42,759 nt of DNA from a virus. Shown here one piece after another: positions 25,036 to 32,482 of this stretch (position 1 is the stretch's first letter; every line of letters starts with the position of its first letter). Location: positions 1-42,759 of IMG/VR virus record IMGVR_UViG_3300047552_001328; one strand, written 5' to 3'. Below the pieces are notes generated by a model, which worked only from the letters and a program-made list of their open reading frames with translations, was not told where the DNA came from and did not search any database. The translations under genes were made by a program, and so were the position numbers.

Positions 25036-26943
25036 ATGCTCACGTTCACTTTCCAGCCAATCCACTACCGCCCAAGCCTCACATTTGAATTCAGACAACC
25101 TGGGCTATATTGCACTGCCAGCGTCGTTTTAGATGACGCGGTAGGTTCTGCTGAGTGCGAATTTGATGTAAACATTCTGCGAAAATTAACAGCCAGCGCA
25201 CTCATTAACTACGAACAGGGGCAGGCTGTTACTGATAATCTACATATCATCACTCAACAAGCGCAATTCAACAGCGCAAGCGTACTCTGTGAACATCAAA
25301 ACGGGCAGTTAATCATTGTCGATACGGTCTCTGACTTGCAGCAAATGGCATTAACGCGCATTGAGCATCACACAGCGCAACAACAAGCCGCGTTATTAAT
25401 CCAGCGATTCTGTAGCTTGCTGAATATCAGTGTGCTAATCAATCGCCATTTTTGCTTTACTGAGCAAGACGGCGTGCTACTCAGTAACAGCATTCAATCT
25501 GTGCAAGATGTGCTGGAATTTATCACTACACAAACTCACGACAACAAGCAGCAAGCATTACAACAACTGGTCAAACTGTGCATCAATACGCCTTACAGCC
25601 TGTTTTTATCCAAACGGTTTTGCGATCTGAAGCAACAAGCCAAACCGCCGCCGTTTGGGAAAAGCCCACACATTGATAGACCACGTCCACCGCCAGAACC
25701 ACAACCGCCCGATCACGTTACCATCACCATTCCCACAAAAGAGGCATACACCGTGCAACACGTCATTGAGGTTAAAACCGTGATTGGCAATCATCCTGTG
25801 CCACTGTCAAAAATCAGTCTGAATTACGATGTTGATGCGTTCTGTTGGTCATTTAGCGGCGTATTAGCTGATAAAAACGCGCTGTCATTGGTGATTATGA
25901 ATAACGACACGCCTATTCAGCTATCGATCACGATCAATGGTCACAACTGGATTGTTTTAGTCGAAAAAATCCCTGAAACCCGTCGTTTTGCACAAACTGA
26001 CATAACGCTACAAGGGCGGTCATTATCCGCGCTATTAGGTGCGCCTTATCAAATGTTATCCAGTTACACCGCTGGCAGTGATATGACAGTGCAACAAATA
26101 GCCGACTCTTTATTGCCTTTTGGCTGGTCTATCGATTGGCAATGCGCAACGCCCTGGCTTATCCCTGCCAACACTTACAGCTACACCCAACAAACACGCC
26201 TGCAAGCGTTGGCAAAACTTGCGCAAGACATAGGCGCGGTGCTGTTACCCAGTCCAAACGAGCAAGTTTTAACAATCCAGCCACGTTATCCAACCCTGCC
26301 TTGGAATTACTACACGCCTGGCATTGATGCCGATCTGGTCATTCCTGACGATGCTATTGAATCCATCGGCGTAGAATCTCGCACCCAGTCACCTATTAAT
26401 GCCGTGTATGTACATGGCGATCAAAACGGCGTGCTGGCATGGTGTCGATTAAATGGCACGGCTGGCGATGTATTGGCTCCGACAGAAAGCAATGCACTGA
26501 TAACCGATGTGACCGCCGCGCGTGCGTTAGGCGAAAGAATACTGGCAGGGCATAGCACACAGCCTGTAACCACAAGCCTAACAACTTGGCTGGGTGGTGA
26601 TTTTCCACTGGCTAGAATCGGCTGGTTACTGGAAGCCAACAGCGAACGGGCAATCATCAACAGCGTAGCGATAAGCGTCGAACTGGGCAAAGTAAGACAA
26701 ACCATAGGCGTAGGTGAAAACACAACGAACCCCTACTCAAAACTGCTGAATTTATTACCCGCGCAACCTTTGCTAGTTGGCGAATTGGTCTCAAGTTTTG
26801 ATGGCAAATCGATCTTAACTTTGTTAGATGGCGGGGTAATAACAGCGCGGGGTAATGGTACGGTAGGGCTTAAATATTATGTGCGCAACGGATTGATAGA
26901 ATCCGTTGCGCCTGATTTAGCGTTGAGTGAGATTGTTGTTTAA
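25036..26943 (+). CDS. Tail hub / baseplate-like protein
   Basis: A 635-aa protein. Its centre and C-terminal half resemble tail hub proteins of the gpD/late-control type. These parts are SLNYDVDAFCWSFSGVLADK, INGHNWIVLVEKIPETRRFA, the helical DMTVQQIADSLLPFGWSIDW, QTRLQALAKLAQDIGAVLLP (the hub LQALxxLAxxxGA element) and a C-terminal beta barrel with ITARGNGTVGLKYYVRNG. A proline-rich linker (PRPPPEPQPPDH, about residues 217-228) separates a helical N-terminal region. Its stop overlaps the convergent antirepressor stop by 4 bases. Confidence 0.75.
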   Translation: MLTFTFQPIHYRPSLTFEFRQPGLYCTASVVLDDAVGSAECEFDVNILRKLTASALINYEQGQAVTDNLHIITQQAQFNSASVLCEHQNGQLIIVDTVSDLQQMALTRIEHHTAQQQAALLIQRFCSLLNISVLINRHFCFTEQDGVLLSNSIQSVQDVLEFITTQTHDNKQQALQQLVKLCINTPYSLFLSKRFCDLKQQAKPPPFGKSPHIDRPRPPPEPQPPDHVTITIPTKEAYTVQHVIEVKTVIGNHPVPLSKISLNYDVDAFCWSFSGVLADKNALSLVIMNNDTPIQLSITINGHNWIVLVEKIPETRRFAQTDITLQGRSLSALLGAPYQMLSSYTAGSDMTVQQIADSLLPFGWSIDWQCATPWLIPANTYSYTQQTRLQALAKLAQDIGAVLLPSPNEQVLTIQPRYPTLPWNYYTPGIDADLVIPDDAIESIGVESRTQSPINAVYVHGDQNGVLAWCRLNGTAGDVLAPTESNALITDVTAARALGERILAGHSTQPVTTSLTTWLGGDFPLARIGWLLEANSERAIINSVAISVELGKVRQTIGVGENTTNPYSKLLNLLPAQPLLVGELVSSFDGKSILTLLDGGVITARGNGTVGLKYYVRNGLIESVAPDLALSEIVV

Positions 26944-27689
26944 ACAGCTGTGTTTTTTTCGTCGAGTTGTTTAATGATGTCTTGCCAGTCCACTTTACCA
27001 ACTAATTTTAGATTAAAGCGTTCAAAGAATTTGCGTTTTAGTACGCCTGTGAACGGGACGTTATCGCCTAAAACGGTTTTGCAAAACAATTCTTGCACAT
27101 CTATTAGCCCGTCCGTAAAACTAGCTACATCGTCTTTTTTACTTTTGATGTGCAATAACGCCGCGTCAAAGTGTTTGGCTGGCAGGTACTCCAGGCTGTC
27201 AATCTGATAAATGCCACGCAAACCGTTGACTAGCCAGACTATCGCGCTTTGACTGCGTGGCATGAGGAAACATGCGTCTCGACAGGCTTGGTAAAGTTGT
27301 TCTTTTTGTTTGGCTGTGATTAAGTCATGCTTGTCGGTTTTGTGGTAGTAGCCATTTTTACGGATGCTAGGTAATACGTCATTAAAGACCCAATTTTGAA
27401 ACTGCTTGGCTTCAGTTTTGTTACTGCGAAAAATGACGCGGTAAAGGTTGGGTTCGGAGATAAATATCATTTCTTGGTTGCCGCCATTCGAGGGGGTAGC
27501 ATATTTTTCTACCCCTTTGTCATCCATTTGAAAACGGCTAACTGGGCGGTTCTGGTCAAGGTCAAGAATCTTGCAAACATCACGCAGGCAAAACCAAGGC
27601 TCATTGTCGATGATGATAACGCGAACTTGATAATTCTGATTGAATTGAAAAACGGTAGGCGCGGTTGCGCTAGGAATTTGAGTATTCAT
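26940..27689 (-). CDS. Antirepressor with BRO-N domain
   Basis: A 249-aa protein. Residues about 12-115 form a BRO-N domain: QVRVIIIDNEPWFCLRDVCK, then ILDLDQNRPVSRFQMDD, then EMIFISEPNLYRVIFRSNKT, QFQNWVFNDVLPSIRKNGYY. Such proteins bind DNA or repressors and relieve repression. The C-terminal half is helical and unassigned. The frame extends 17 codons upstream, but the ATG at 27689 begins a normal protein (MNTQIP). The start lies within the end of an icd-like leader ORF, so translation is probably coupled. Upstream lies a C4-type antisense RNA with its own promoter, as for phage P1 ant. Since CI lacks an autocleavage domain, this protein is the best candidate inducer. Confidence 0.87.
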   Translation of the reverse strand: MNTQIPSATAPTVFQFNQNYQVRVIIIDNEPWFCLRDVCKILDLDQNRPVSRFQMDDKGVEKYATPSNGGNQEMIFISEPNLYRVIFRSNKTEAKQFQNWVFNDVLPSIRKNGYYHKTDKHDLITAKQKEQLYQACRDACFLMPRSQSAIVWLVNGLRGIYQIDSLEYLPAKHFDAALLHIKSKKDDVASFTDGLIDVQELFCKTVLGDNVPFTGVLKRKFFERFNLKLVGKVDWQDIIKQLDEKNTAV

Positions 27690-27768
27690 GATTGCGACTC
27701 GGATAAAGTTTAAAACCAATCTCCGAACGATGCCAATCATTGGGAGATAGACTGAACGAGGTTGGCAT
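27670..27768 (-). CDS. icd-like leader ORF overlapping the antirepressor start
   Basis: A 32-codon frame starting at ATG 27768 (MPTSFSLSPNDWHRSEIGF) and stopping 20 bases inside the antirepressor gene. In P1, icd precedes and overlaps ant, and ant translation depends on it. The start codon region (ATGCCAACC on the minus strand) is complementary to the C4-like RNA segment GGATTGGCAT. The frame remains open further upstream for about 50 codons, with sequence reminiscent of Ash-family phage ORFs (GRDWHP...), but without a standard start. No strong ribosome binding site is visible at 27768. Confidence 0.5.
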   Translation of the reverse strand: MPTSFSLSPNDWHRSEIGFKLYPSRNHEYSNS

Positions 27769-27842
27769 ACTGGAGTCGCGTCCAGCGAGCGTTTCCGCTC
27801 CCCCGCTCAGCCCATCATAATGAAAGGTAAAGCTATAGGCAC

Positions 27843-27912
27843 AAAAAAACCGCTCGAATGCGGCTATGCCGCGACATTCAGGATGCCAATCCCGACCACC
27901 AATGTTGGCAGT
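27843..27912 (-). ncRNA. c4: C4-type antirepressor antisense RNA
   Basis: Predicted RNA of about 70 nt on the minus strand, starting some 7 bases after a consensus promoter and ending in an intrinsic terminator. Structure: a first stem around CCAACATTGG, then a hairpin GCGGC-ATA-GCCGC extended by GAAT/ATTC, then CCGC-ATTCGA-GCGG followed by seven T. Two unpaired or loop segments match downstream leader sites: GATTGGCAT against ATGCCAACC at the icd-like start, and CGAGCG against CGCTCG at 27786-27791. P1 c4 RNA (77 nt) works in this way by blocking icd and so ant translation. Match to the Rfam C4 family is expected but was not run. Confidence 0.75.
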
Positions 27913-27918
27913 GGTTTA

Positions 27919-27947
27919 ATCATAGGCTCGATGGGCGGCAGTGTCAA
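27919..27947 (-). promoter_or_regulatory. Consensus sigma-70 promoter for the C4 RNA / antirepressor transcript
   Basis: On the minus strand TTGACA (27947-27942) is separated by exactly 17 bases from TATGAT (27924-27919). This is a near-perfect consensus promoter, expected to fire constitutively in the prophage. It overlaps the last codons of the upstream 87-aa gene. Transcription would start near 27912 and give the C4 RNA; read-through past its terminator would give the antirepressor message. Confidence 0.85.
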
Positions 27948-27950
27948 AAT

Positions 27951-28214
27951 TTATTTTTCATCCTCACTGCCAAAAGTTGCAACGTCACGATTACAGGCTT
28001 TGATAACTAAGTCTTCAGTGCGTTTTCCTGTCGTGGTTAAAACAGGATAGCTGCCAAGGTCTATATATTGTTTGATTCCACGACTGATACATTTATCAAT
28101 CATTGCTTGATTTTCCATTTTAAGCCGTTGAATTTCTAATTTATTTTCTTTGCGAACCATTGACACCCAAAAAATAAAAAATAAGCAAAGCACAATAATA
28201 AGTATAGTTTTCAA
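27951..28214 (-). CDS. Small single-pass membrane protein (TTG start)
   Basis: An 87-aa protein with an N-terminal membrane helix (ILIIVLCLFFIFWVSMV), then a charged helix (RKENKLEIQRLKMENQAMID) and a soluble end with two cysteines. The first codon is TTG at 28214; it overlaps the TGA that closes a remnant integrase tail (TTGA), so coupled translation is likely. An ATG within the helix (VSMVRK) would cut off the membrane segment. Function unknown. Confidence 0.6.
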   Translation of the reverse strand: MKTILIIVLCLFFIFWVSMVRKENKLEIQRLKMENQAMIDKCISRGIKQYIDLGSYPVLTTTGKRTEDLVIKACNRDVATFGSEDEK

Positions 28215-28268
28215 ATCTCTAAATCCTCAGGTTTTAAATTCGTGTAACGCCTCAACGTCTGCCAGTTT
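28211..28268 (-). repeat. Remnant copy of the integrase 3' end (copy A)
   Basis: This segment repeats 28503-28560 with five differences in 58 bases, offset by 292 bases. It encodes NWQTLRRYTNLKPEDLEI and stop, identical in protein to the true integrase end; all five base changes are synonymous. It now lies between the 79-aa and 87-aa genes, and its TGA overlaps the TTG start of the latter. Confidence 0.9.
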
Positions 28269-28506
28269 AGATATTTTCGTGCTTCTTTTTTTCGTGGCTC
28301 ATTCCAGCAAGAAAAGCCTCTCTCAATGCCCACCCGTACCATAAATATTCACCTTTATTTTTTATATCGGCTGTTTCTTTTACTGATACAACATATTCAT
28401 AAGCAGTCTCAATATCTGTGTCGTCTTTGTTTCTTCGTTTATCATGCTCGGGTGTAAATTCTTTGGCAGGTATAATAAAATCAAATTTATTATTATTATT
28501 ATTCAT
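28267..28506 (-). CDS. Hypothetical protein inserted downstream of integrase
   Basis: A 79-aa charged, soluble protein beginning MNNNNNKFDFIIPAKEFTPE, with TDIETAYEYVVSVKETADIK and YLWYGWALREAFLAGMSHEK. Its ATG overlaps the integrase stop (ATGA), and its stop falls at the first base of the repeated integrase tail. The gene and the tail therefore look like one inserted unit. Function unknown; the YGWALREAFLAG helix is the most protein-like part. Confidence 0.65.
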   Translation of the reverse strand: MNNNNNKFDFIIPAKEFTPEHDKRRNKDDTDIETAYEYVVSVKETADIKNKGEYLWYGWALREAFLAGMSHEKKKHENI

Positions 28507-28560
28507 ATCTCTAAGTCCTCTGGTTTTAAATTCGTATAACGCCTCAGCGTCTGCCAGTTT
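28503..28560 (-). repeat. Integrase 3' end (copy B, within the intact gene)
   Basis: The true end of the integrase gene, including the catalytic tyrosine codon; it is 58 bases long and matches copy A at 28211-28268 at 53 positions. See that entry. Confidence 0.9.
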
Positions 28561-29525
28561 TCGTGTAAGCTGATTAACTGCACTTGCTCGATTCTCAAGC
28601 CTTTTTCAAATAACCGACTTACTGCCTCATGGCGTAGGTCATGCAGTGTCAATCCTGGAATATCAAGCATCTTGCAGGCATTGGCAAAATAAGTGCTGAT
28701 GGTGCGAGGGTTGTAGGGGAAAATAAGGGTTCCCGTTCTCGGTTGTTTCTGCACAATCTTCCATGCACTGGCAGGGTATTTAAACCGCTTGTGGTTGCCG
28801 TCTTTGTGCGTAGGGTGCTTTAAATCTTTCACCATGCCTGTTTGCTTAGCATCGTTATTATCCGCCCACTCAAGCCGCGTTATCTCGCTGTCACGGCGTG
28901 CCGAATAAATCGCAAACCACATGATATGTAGCATGGGAATCGTGCTTTTTTGTTTGGCAAAATATCGCGATAACTTCCAAAGCTCGGCGGGTGTTGGTCT
29001 ACGATCACGCCGCCGTGATTTGGCTATTAACTTTTCACGCTTCAGCACATCGTTCGCCGCGTCAAAACAATCCAGGCGGTAGCTGTGCGCTTCAACGTCT
29101 CGCATGGTGCGCATAATAGTCCGTAACCAGATTACGTCGTTTAAAACTGTTTGAGGCTTGGCTTGTTGGTTACGCATGATGCAATGCTGAATAATGTCCT
29201 TAGCCTGTAAGTCATAAGCATCCAGTTCAGCAATCGGGTAATTCAACAGCCTGTTAATATCATAATTTTTTGACCGCCCGTAACTGTGGGCGAACTGGTC
29301 AATATACCGCTGGATTAAATCCTTAATCACCACGCGCTTTTGCACGGTGTAAACCTGGGCTTCCTGTAACTCCATTTCACGCTTAGCCGCCCATACCTTG
29401 GCTAACGCTTGCCTGTCAAATGTCTTAGTCTCTTTATAGACAAGCACACCGTTTCGCTTTATCCTGATTCGCGCCGTGTAACCTGTCGAACCGTCTAACC
29501 TCTTTCGTTTAACAAACGTTGCCAT
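28503..29525 (-). CDS. int: Tyrosine-type site-specific integrase
   Basis: A 340-aa phage integrase. An N-terminal arm-binding/core-binding part is followed by the catalytic domain. Numbered from a GTG four codons upstream of the chosen ATG, the active-site residues are R215 (ARRDSEITRLEW), H299 and R302 (LTLHDLRHEAVS), H325 (SLHENWQ) and Y334 (LRRYTNLKPEDLEI). The set appears complete. ATG 29525 (MATFVKRKR) is preferred to the upstream GTG. An AT-rich region with palindrome and repeats (29530-29776) lies directly upstream and is a candidate attP. The stop overlaps the next start (ATGA). The 3' end is duplicated 292 bases downstream. Confidence 0.95.
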   Translation of the reverse strand: MATFVKRKRLDGSTGYTARIRIKRNGVLVYKETKTFDRQALAKVWAAKREMELQEAQVYTVQKRVVIKDLIQRYIDQFAHSYGRSKNYDINRLLNYPIAELDAYDLQAKDIIQHCIMRNQQAKPQTVLNDVIWLRTIMRTMRDVEAHSYRLDCFDAANDVLKREKLIAKSRRRDRRPTPAELWKLSRYFAKQKSTIPMLHIMWFAIYSARRDSEITRLEWADNNDAKQTGMVKDLKHPTHKDGNHKRFKYPASAWKIVQKQPRTGTLIFPYNPRTISTYFANACKMLDIPGLTLHDLRHEAVSRLFEKGLRIEQVQLISLHENWQTLRRYTNLKPEDLEI

Positions 29526-29529
29526 TTCA

Positions 29530-29776
29530 AGTGTCACATTGGTTTTGATGTGACACTATATTACCACTCAGTTATTAAAAATACCCAAAAATAGCCAATA
29601 AATACACAACAATAAATCATGCAAAAAACAGCCAAGTATTTTATCGATAACGCAAAACCAGTAAATGCAACGCTAAATCGATTTAGCGTTGCACCTATGC
29701 TCGATTGGACTAAAAATAATACACAACTTGTTTAAAATCAGTCTGTTAAGAGTTTTTATTGTTGCGATGTGACACG
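29530..29776. other. Candidate attP region upstream of int
   Basis: A gene-free AT-rich stretch of about 245 bases. It begins with an inverted repeat (AGTGTCACA at 29530-29538 and TGTGACACT at 29549-29557) and ends with another GATGTGACAC (29766-29775), a direct repeat of 29547-29556. In the middle is a 28-base perfect palindrome (29666-29693). Repeats at both edges with a dyad core recall integrase arm-type and core-type sites. An uninterrupted attP would agree with an episomal or virion genome. Alternatively the sites are operators for int. Confidence 0.45.
29666..29693. repeat. 28-bp perfect palindrome
   Basis: Arms TGCAACGCTAAATC and GATTTAGCGTTGCA meet without a spacer. There is no T-run, so it is not a terminator. 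It sits midway between int and the next gene and could be the core-type integrase site, an operator or a recombination site. Confidence 0.9.
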
Positions 29777-29783
29777 TTGGTGA

Positions 29784-29954
29784 TTAATATTCGCTTTTGT
29801 TATCATTATTCCAATCGTTTGTTTGCAAAAGTTCATTTTCAGACATTTTGCGCAAAAAATAACGGCAAGCGTCTTGTATGCCTTCCGCGTATCTTTGATC
29901 TTTTAAATCCGCCGCGCCGTTCAAGACGCGTTCAATTTCATTGTCTGTTCTCAT
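29784..29954 (-). CDS. 56-aa hypothetical protein of the leftward operon
   Basis: A small frame that begins six bases after the PrtN-like gene and encodes MRTDNEIERVLNGAADLKDQ, RYAEGIQDACRYFLRKMSEN, then an asparagine-rich end. It is soluble and helical, with plausible codon use and correct operon spacing. Last gene before the candidate attP region. It could be an excisionase-like small regulator by position, but no such motif is seen. Confidence 0.6.
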   Translation of the reverse strand: MRTDNEIERVLNGAADLKDQRYAEGIQDACRYFLRKMSENELLQTNDWNNDNKSEY

Positions 29955-29960
29955 TTTTTT

Positions 29961-30221
29961 TTACCCGTTCATTTTGTCAAATTCGCGTTTTGCTTTATCG
30001 CGTTGCGTGTCGATTAAGTTGGCTAAATCTTCGGCGTGTATCATCCATGGGCTTTTTTGCGCTCCCATTCTAAATGCTGGTATTGGTAATTGTTTCATGT
30101 TGGCTTTCCGCGCGGCTTCCTGTTTACTTAAACCGAAATACTTCTGGCTTACTTTTTCAAGTTCAATCGACGCGCTGTTGAATTCTGCAAGCAGGGCAAA
30201 ATAGGTGCTAGTTTGTATCAT
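29961..30221 (-). CDS. PrtN-like transcription activator (pyocin activator family)
   Basis: An 86-aa protein with the PrtN pattern. An N-terminal strand-helix (TYFALLAEFNSASIELEKVS) is followed by QKYFGLSKQEAARKANMKQL with the KYFGLSxxEA core, then PIPAFRMGAQKSPWMIHAED and a C-terminal LANLIDTQRDKAKREF. PrtN activates pyocin genes in Pseudomonas. Phage members of the family are common, and their targets are mostly unknown. It overlaps the upstream gene by 14 bases. A role in driving int or late genes would be inference. Confidence 0.8.
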   Translation of the reverse strand: MIQTSTYFALLAEFNSASIELEKVSQKYFGLSKQEAARKANMKQLPIPAFRMGAQKSPWMIHAEDLANLIDTQRDKAKREFDKMNG

Positions 30222-30474
30222 GAGTTTTTTCCTCCGAAAAAGCGTCTAAAAATGTCTGTACATCGGACGGTGTGAAGTTGGTTAGCATACTGAAGTAGCG
30301 TTTTAAATCACCTTTTGCAGTCTTTGTGCGCTGGCGTACATGCTTGTGCCAGGTGGTTTCTTTGTGTTCGATACGCAAGCCCAGATTAAGCATTTCTTGG
30401 AAAATTGCGCTTTTTGTGGCGATTGGCAAGCGGTCAAAGATTGCCATTGCACGAATTGCTTGTGATGACTTCAT
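30208..30474 (-). CDS. Hypothetical protein
   Basis: An 88-aa soluble helical protein: SSQAIRAMAIFDRLPIATKS, then AIFQEMLNLGLRIEHKETTW, then KRYFSMLTNFTPSDVQTFLD. It overlaps both neighbours (14 and 4 bases), which supports a real gene. No family recognised; small, basic in the middle, possibly nucleic-acid binding. Confidence 0.65.
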   Translation of the reverse strand: MKSSQAIRAMAIFDRLPIATKSAIFQEMLNLGLRIEHKETTWHKHVRQRTKTAKGDLKRYFSMLTNFTPSDVQTFLDAFSEEKTHDTN

Positions 30475-31412
30475 GGCACGTTCTCAAGCGTTTGGGTGGC
30501 GATGTCTTCGAGCTTTGCGCTTAACATTTTGCCTTCGTTCGATGCTGTGATGATGTGCGAGATGGTTTTTTCATCCAATTGCGCGACCTGCTGTTCGTGG
30601 CGTTCAATCAATGTCCAAAACGCTTGAATCTGGTCAATTAAGATGATGGATGCTGATTTAAACCCGTTGTTGATGTAGTCATGATTTAGCGTGGTTTTTT
30701 GCGCTTCCAGGTTGGCTATGTCGTTTTTTCGTTTGGCTAATTCAGCATCAACGCGCTGTTGTATGGTTTTTTCTTGCTCATTTTTTAAGCGAGAGATTTG
30801 GTCTTTAAGCTGGTCTTGGCGTTGTGCCATTTCGCCAATAATGATCTGCGTTTCGGTTTCTTTTTGTTCAATAATCCGATCTATACCGCCGTCTTTTATC
30901 AAGTCGTCGAGTTGGTTCTCAATGCTGTCGAGTTCTTTTTGTTTGGCGTTGAGGTTTTCAGCTAATTCCGCGTTAATGTCGTTTGCGTTGGCAAGTTGTG
31001 CCGCCTGCTGTTTGAGTTTTTTAATATCGGCAACGGTAACGGTTTCGCCATTCTCCAAGCTGAGCATCACGGTTTGTTTTACGTCATCGGGGGCGGTTAT
31101 TAAGGCGATGGCTTTGGTTACGTTTAAGCCGACTGGCAATTGATTGGTGGTATTGTCATTAAGCAATTGCGAGTATTCTTTCGCCAGCTTCATGTAGTTA
31201 GTGGCGTATTCTGGTGTAATGGTTATGTTTTGCTCTAACCATTTTAAAAAATTGCCATGCCCGACTAATTGCTTAGCTTCAAGCATTTTCGCGCCTGCAC
31301 GGGCGGCGTAGATAAGCGTTTGATTGCGAGATTGGATCACTTGCTCGTTAAGTAAGTTGATCTCAAGAGCGAGTTTATCAGGGGTTGTAGTGGGTGTTTT
31401 GGATGGGGACAT
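30471..31412 (-). CDS. DUF3102-like coiled-coil protein
   Basis: A 313-aa protein. The first ~100 residues contain LIYAARAGAKMLEAKQLVGH and GNFLKWLEQNITITPEYATN followed by YMKLAKEYSQLL, as in DUF3102 phage/plasmid proteins (a helical domain with GxFxxWLxxxxxxSxxTAxxYMxLA). A long coiled coil follows (about 140-270). The first ATG is 31412; the four upstream codons begin with TTG and leave the ribosome binding site GAGA inside the frame. The family is often near replication or partition genes; function is unknown. Confidence 0.75.
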   Translation of the reverse strand: MSPSKTPTTTPDKLALEINLLNEQVIQSRNQTLIYAARAGAKMLEAKQLVGHGNFLKWLEQNITITPEYATNYMKLAKEYSQLLNDNTTNQLPVGLNVTKAIALITAPDDVKQTVMLSLENGETVTVADIKKLKQQAAQLANANDINAELAENLNAKQKELDSIENQLDDLIKDGGIDRIIEQKETETQIIIGEMAQRQDQLKDQISRLKNEQEKTIQQRVDAELAKRKNDIANLEAQKTTLNHDYINNGFKSASIILIDQIQAFWTLIERHEQQVAQLDEKTISHIITASNEGKMLSAKLEDIATQTLENVP

Positions 31413-31424
31413 GGCAGGTCTCAA

Positions 31425-31592
31425 TTAAAATATAGCAACGATGGCGGCGATTAATAACGCGGTGCCCACAATACAGCCAATTACAAAAATACTGTCGTCA
31501 GTAATAGTAAAAATATTCAGGTCGTTTTCATCGTTATACACGTCGTCTAGGCATTCAGGGCTTAGGCTGGTTTCTTTTATATGGTTTGTCAT
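31425..31592 (-). CDS. 55-aa single-pass membrane protein
   Basis: A short frame with a soluble acidic N-terminus (SPECLDDVYNDENDLNIF) and a C-terminal membrane helix (SIFVIGCIVGTALLIAAIVA). AGGA eight bases before the ATG supports translation. Encoded between the DUF3102-like and YfdQ-like genes. C-tail-anchored topology is inferred; function unknown. Confidence 0.65.
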   Translation of the reverse strand: MTNHIKETSLSPECLDDVYNDENDLNIFTITDDSIFVIGCIVGTALLIAAIVAIF

Positions 31593-31652
31593 GGTGGCGT
31601 TCCTGGGTTGTGATGATGTTACCGAAAAACGTTTTCGGTAACATCGGGTAAG

Positions 31653-32480
31653 TTATTGATATTCCATCGTTCCAATGTGCAGTTTAATTTCTGGTGTTTT
31701 TACAGAAATTAATGTTTCAATTCTTTTTCTAAAGTCTAAAGACATTAAGTCTTTGTTTGCGTCTAATTGATTGATGCGGTACGCAAATCTGATGCCTTTA
31801 TCGTCGCTAGTGCTGCGGATTGGGCAGGTAAATTCGACAGGCAAAAAGCCTTCATAGGGCAGGCATTTGAAAGTAAATTCAGTGGGCAATGTGTCGTTGC
31901 CTGATTTAATTTCAACGGCTTCCAGTGCGCTTCTGCTTTGCGCGTGATTGCCTACGGCTTGCTCACGGGTGGATATTGCATCCACTTTTACGCGGCGTAG
32001 GCTTCTGATAATCTTGTCAAAATCAGAGTTAGGACACGCCACGCCGTCAATTGAAAACGTGATGTTTGCTTTCCAATCCTCCAAAAATTCAATGAATTTT
32101 TGCTGAGGAAACTGGCTGTTTTTATTGTCTAGCAATTCGCGGTATTCAGGTGTTTTGCTTAATGTTAAGCGTGCGTGGTGGTTACCCCATTGCGGTTCAT
32201 CATGATTGCCCTGGTCAATAATTGCGGTGGCAGTGGTTTGGATGTTGTCTATATAAACCGCCGTGTACTCTGAACCGTGCATGGTCACATAGTCGCAAAA
32301 CTCGGTTAAAATCGTGGTGAAAAACTTACCGCGAAAGCGTACTGGTGCTTCTTGGAATTTTTCCAGGTCTGCTAAGACGTAATCCTTTGGCAGTATTAAT
32401 GTATCTAGGTCTTGCAAACGGCTAGCGTTGGCTTGCGCAACGGCTAAGCCTGCGATGGTTTCAATGGCTGTTCTGTCCAT
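31653..32480 (-). CDS. YfdQ-like protein (DUF2303 family)
   Basis: A 275-aa protein matching the DUF2303/YfdQ phage family: ILPKDYVLADLEKFQEAPVR, FCDYVTMHGSEYTAVYID, then IIDQGNHDEPQWGNHHARLT followed by LSKTPEYRELLDNKN (the W..H.A...L..T.E...W-type segment of the family) and FIEFLEDW. Family members lie in leftward early operons of lambda-like prophages; their role is not known. It begins two bases after the upstream gene. Confidence 0.88.
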   Translation of the reverse strand: MDRTAIETIAGLAVAQANASRLQDLDTLILPKDYVLADLEKFQEAPVRFRGKFFTTILTEFCDYVTMHGSEYTAVYIDNIQTTATAIIDQGNHDEPQWGNHHARLTLSKTPEYRELLDNKNSQFPQQKFIEFLEDWKANITFSIDGVACPNSDFDKIIRSLRRVKVDAISTREQAVGNHAQSRSALEAVEIKSGNDTLPTEFTFKCLPYEGFLPVEFTCPIRSTSDDKGIRFAYRINQLDANKDLMSLDFRKRIETLISVKTPEIKLHIGTMEYQ

Positions 32481-32482
32481 AA

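Noticed and set aside
27810-27936. GCCCATC/GATGGGC complementarity as a third C4 pairing
   Set aside because: The distal copy lies in the promoter spacer, upstream of the predicted transcript start, so it would not be in the RNA.
27820-28050. 76-codon + strand ORF over the C4 region
   Set aside because: It is a shadow of the minus-strand C4 RNA, promoter and the end of the 87-aa gene, and is divergent from all nearby genes.
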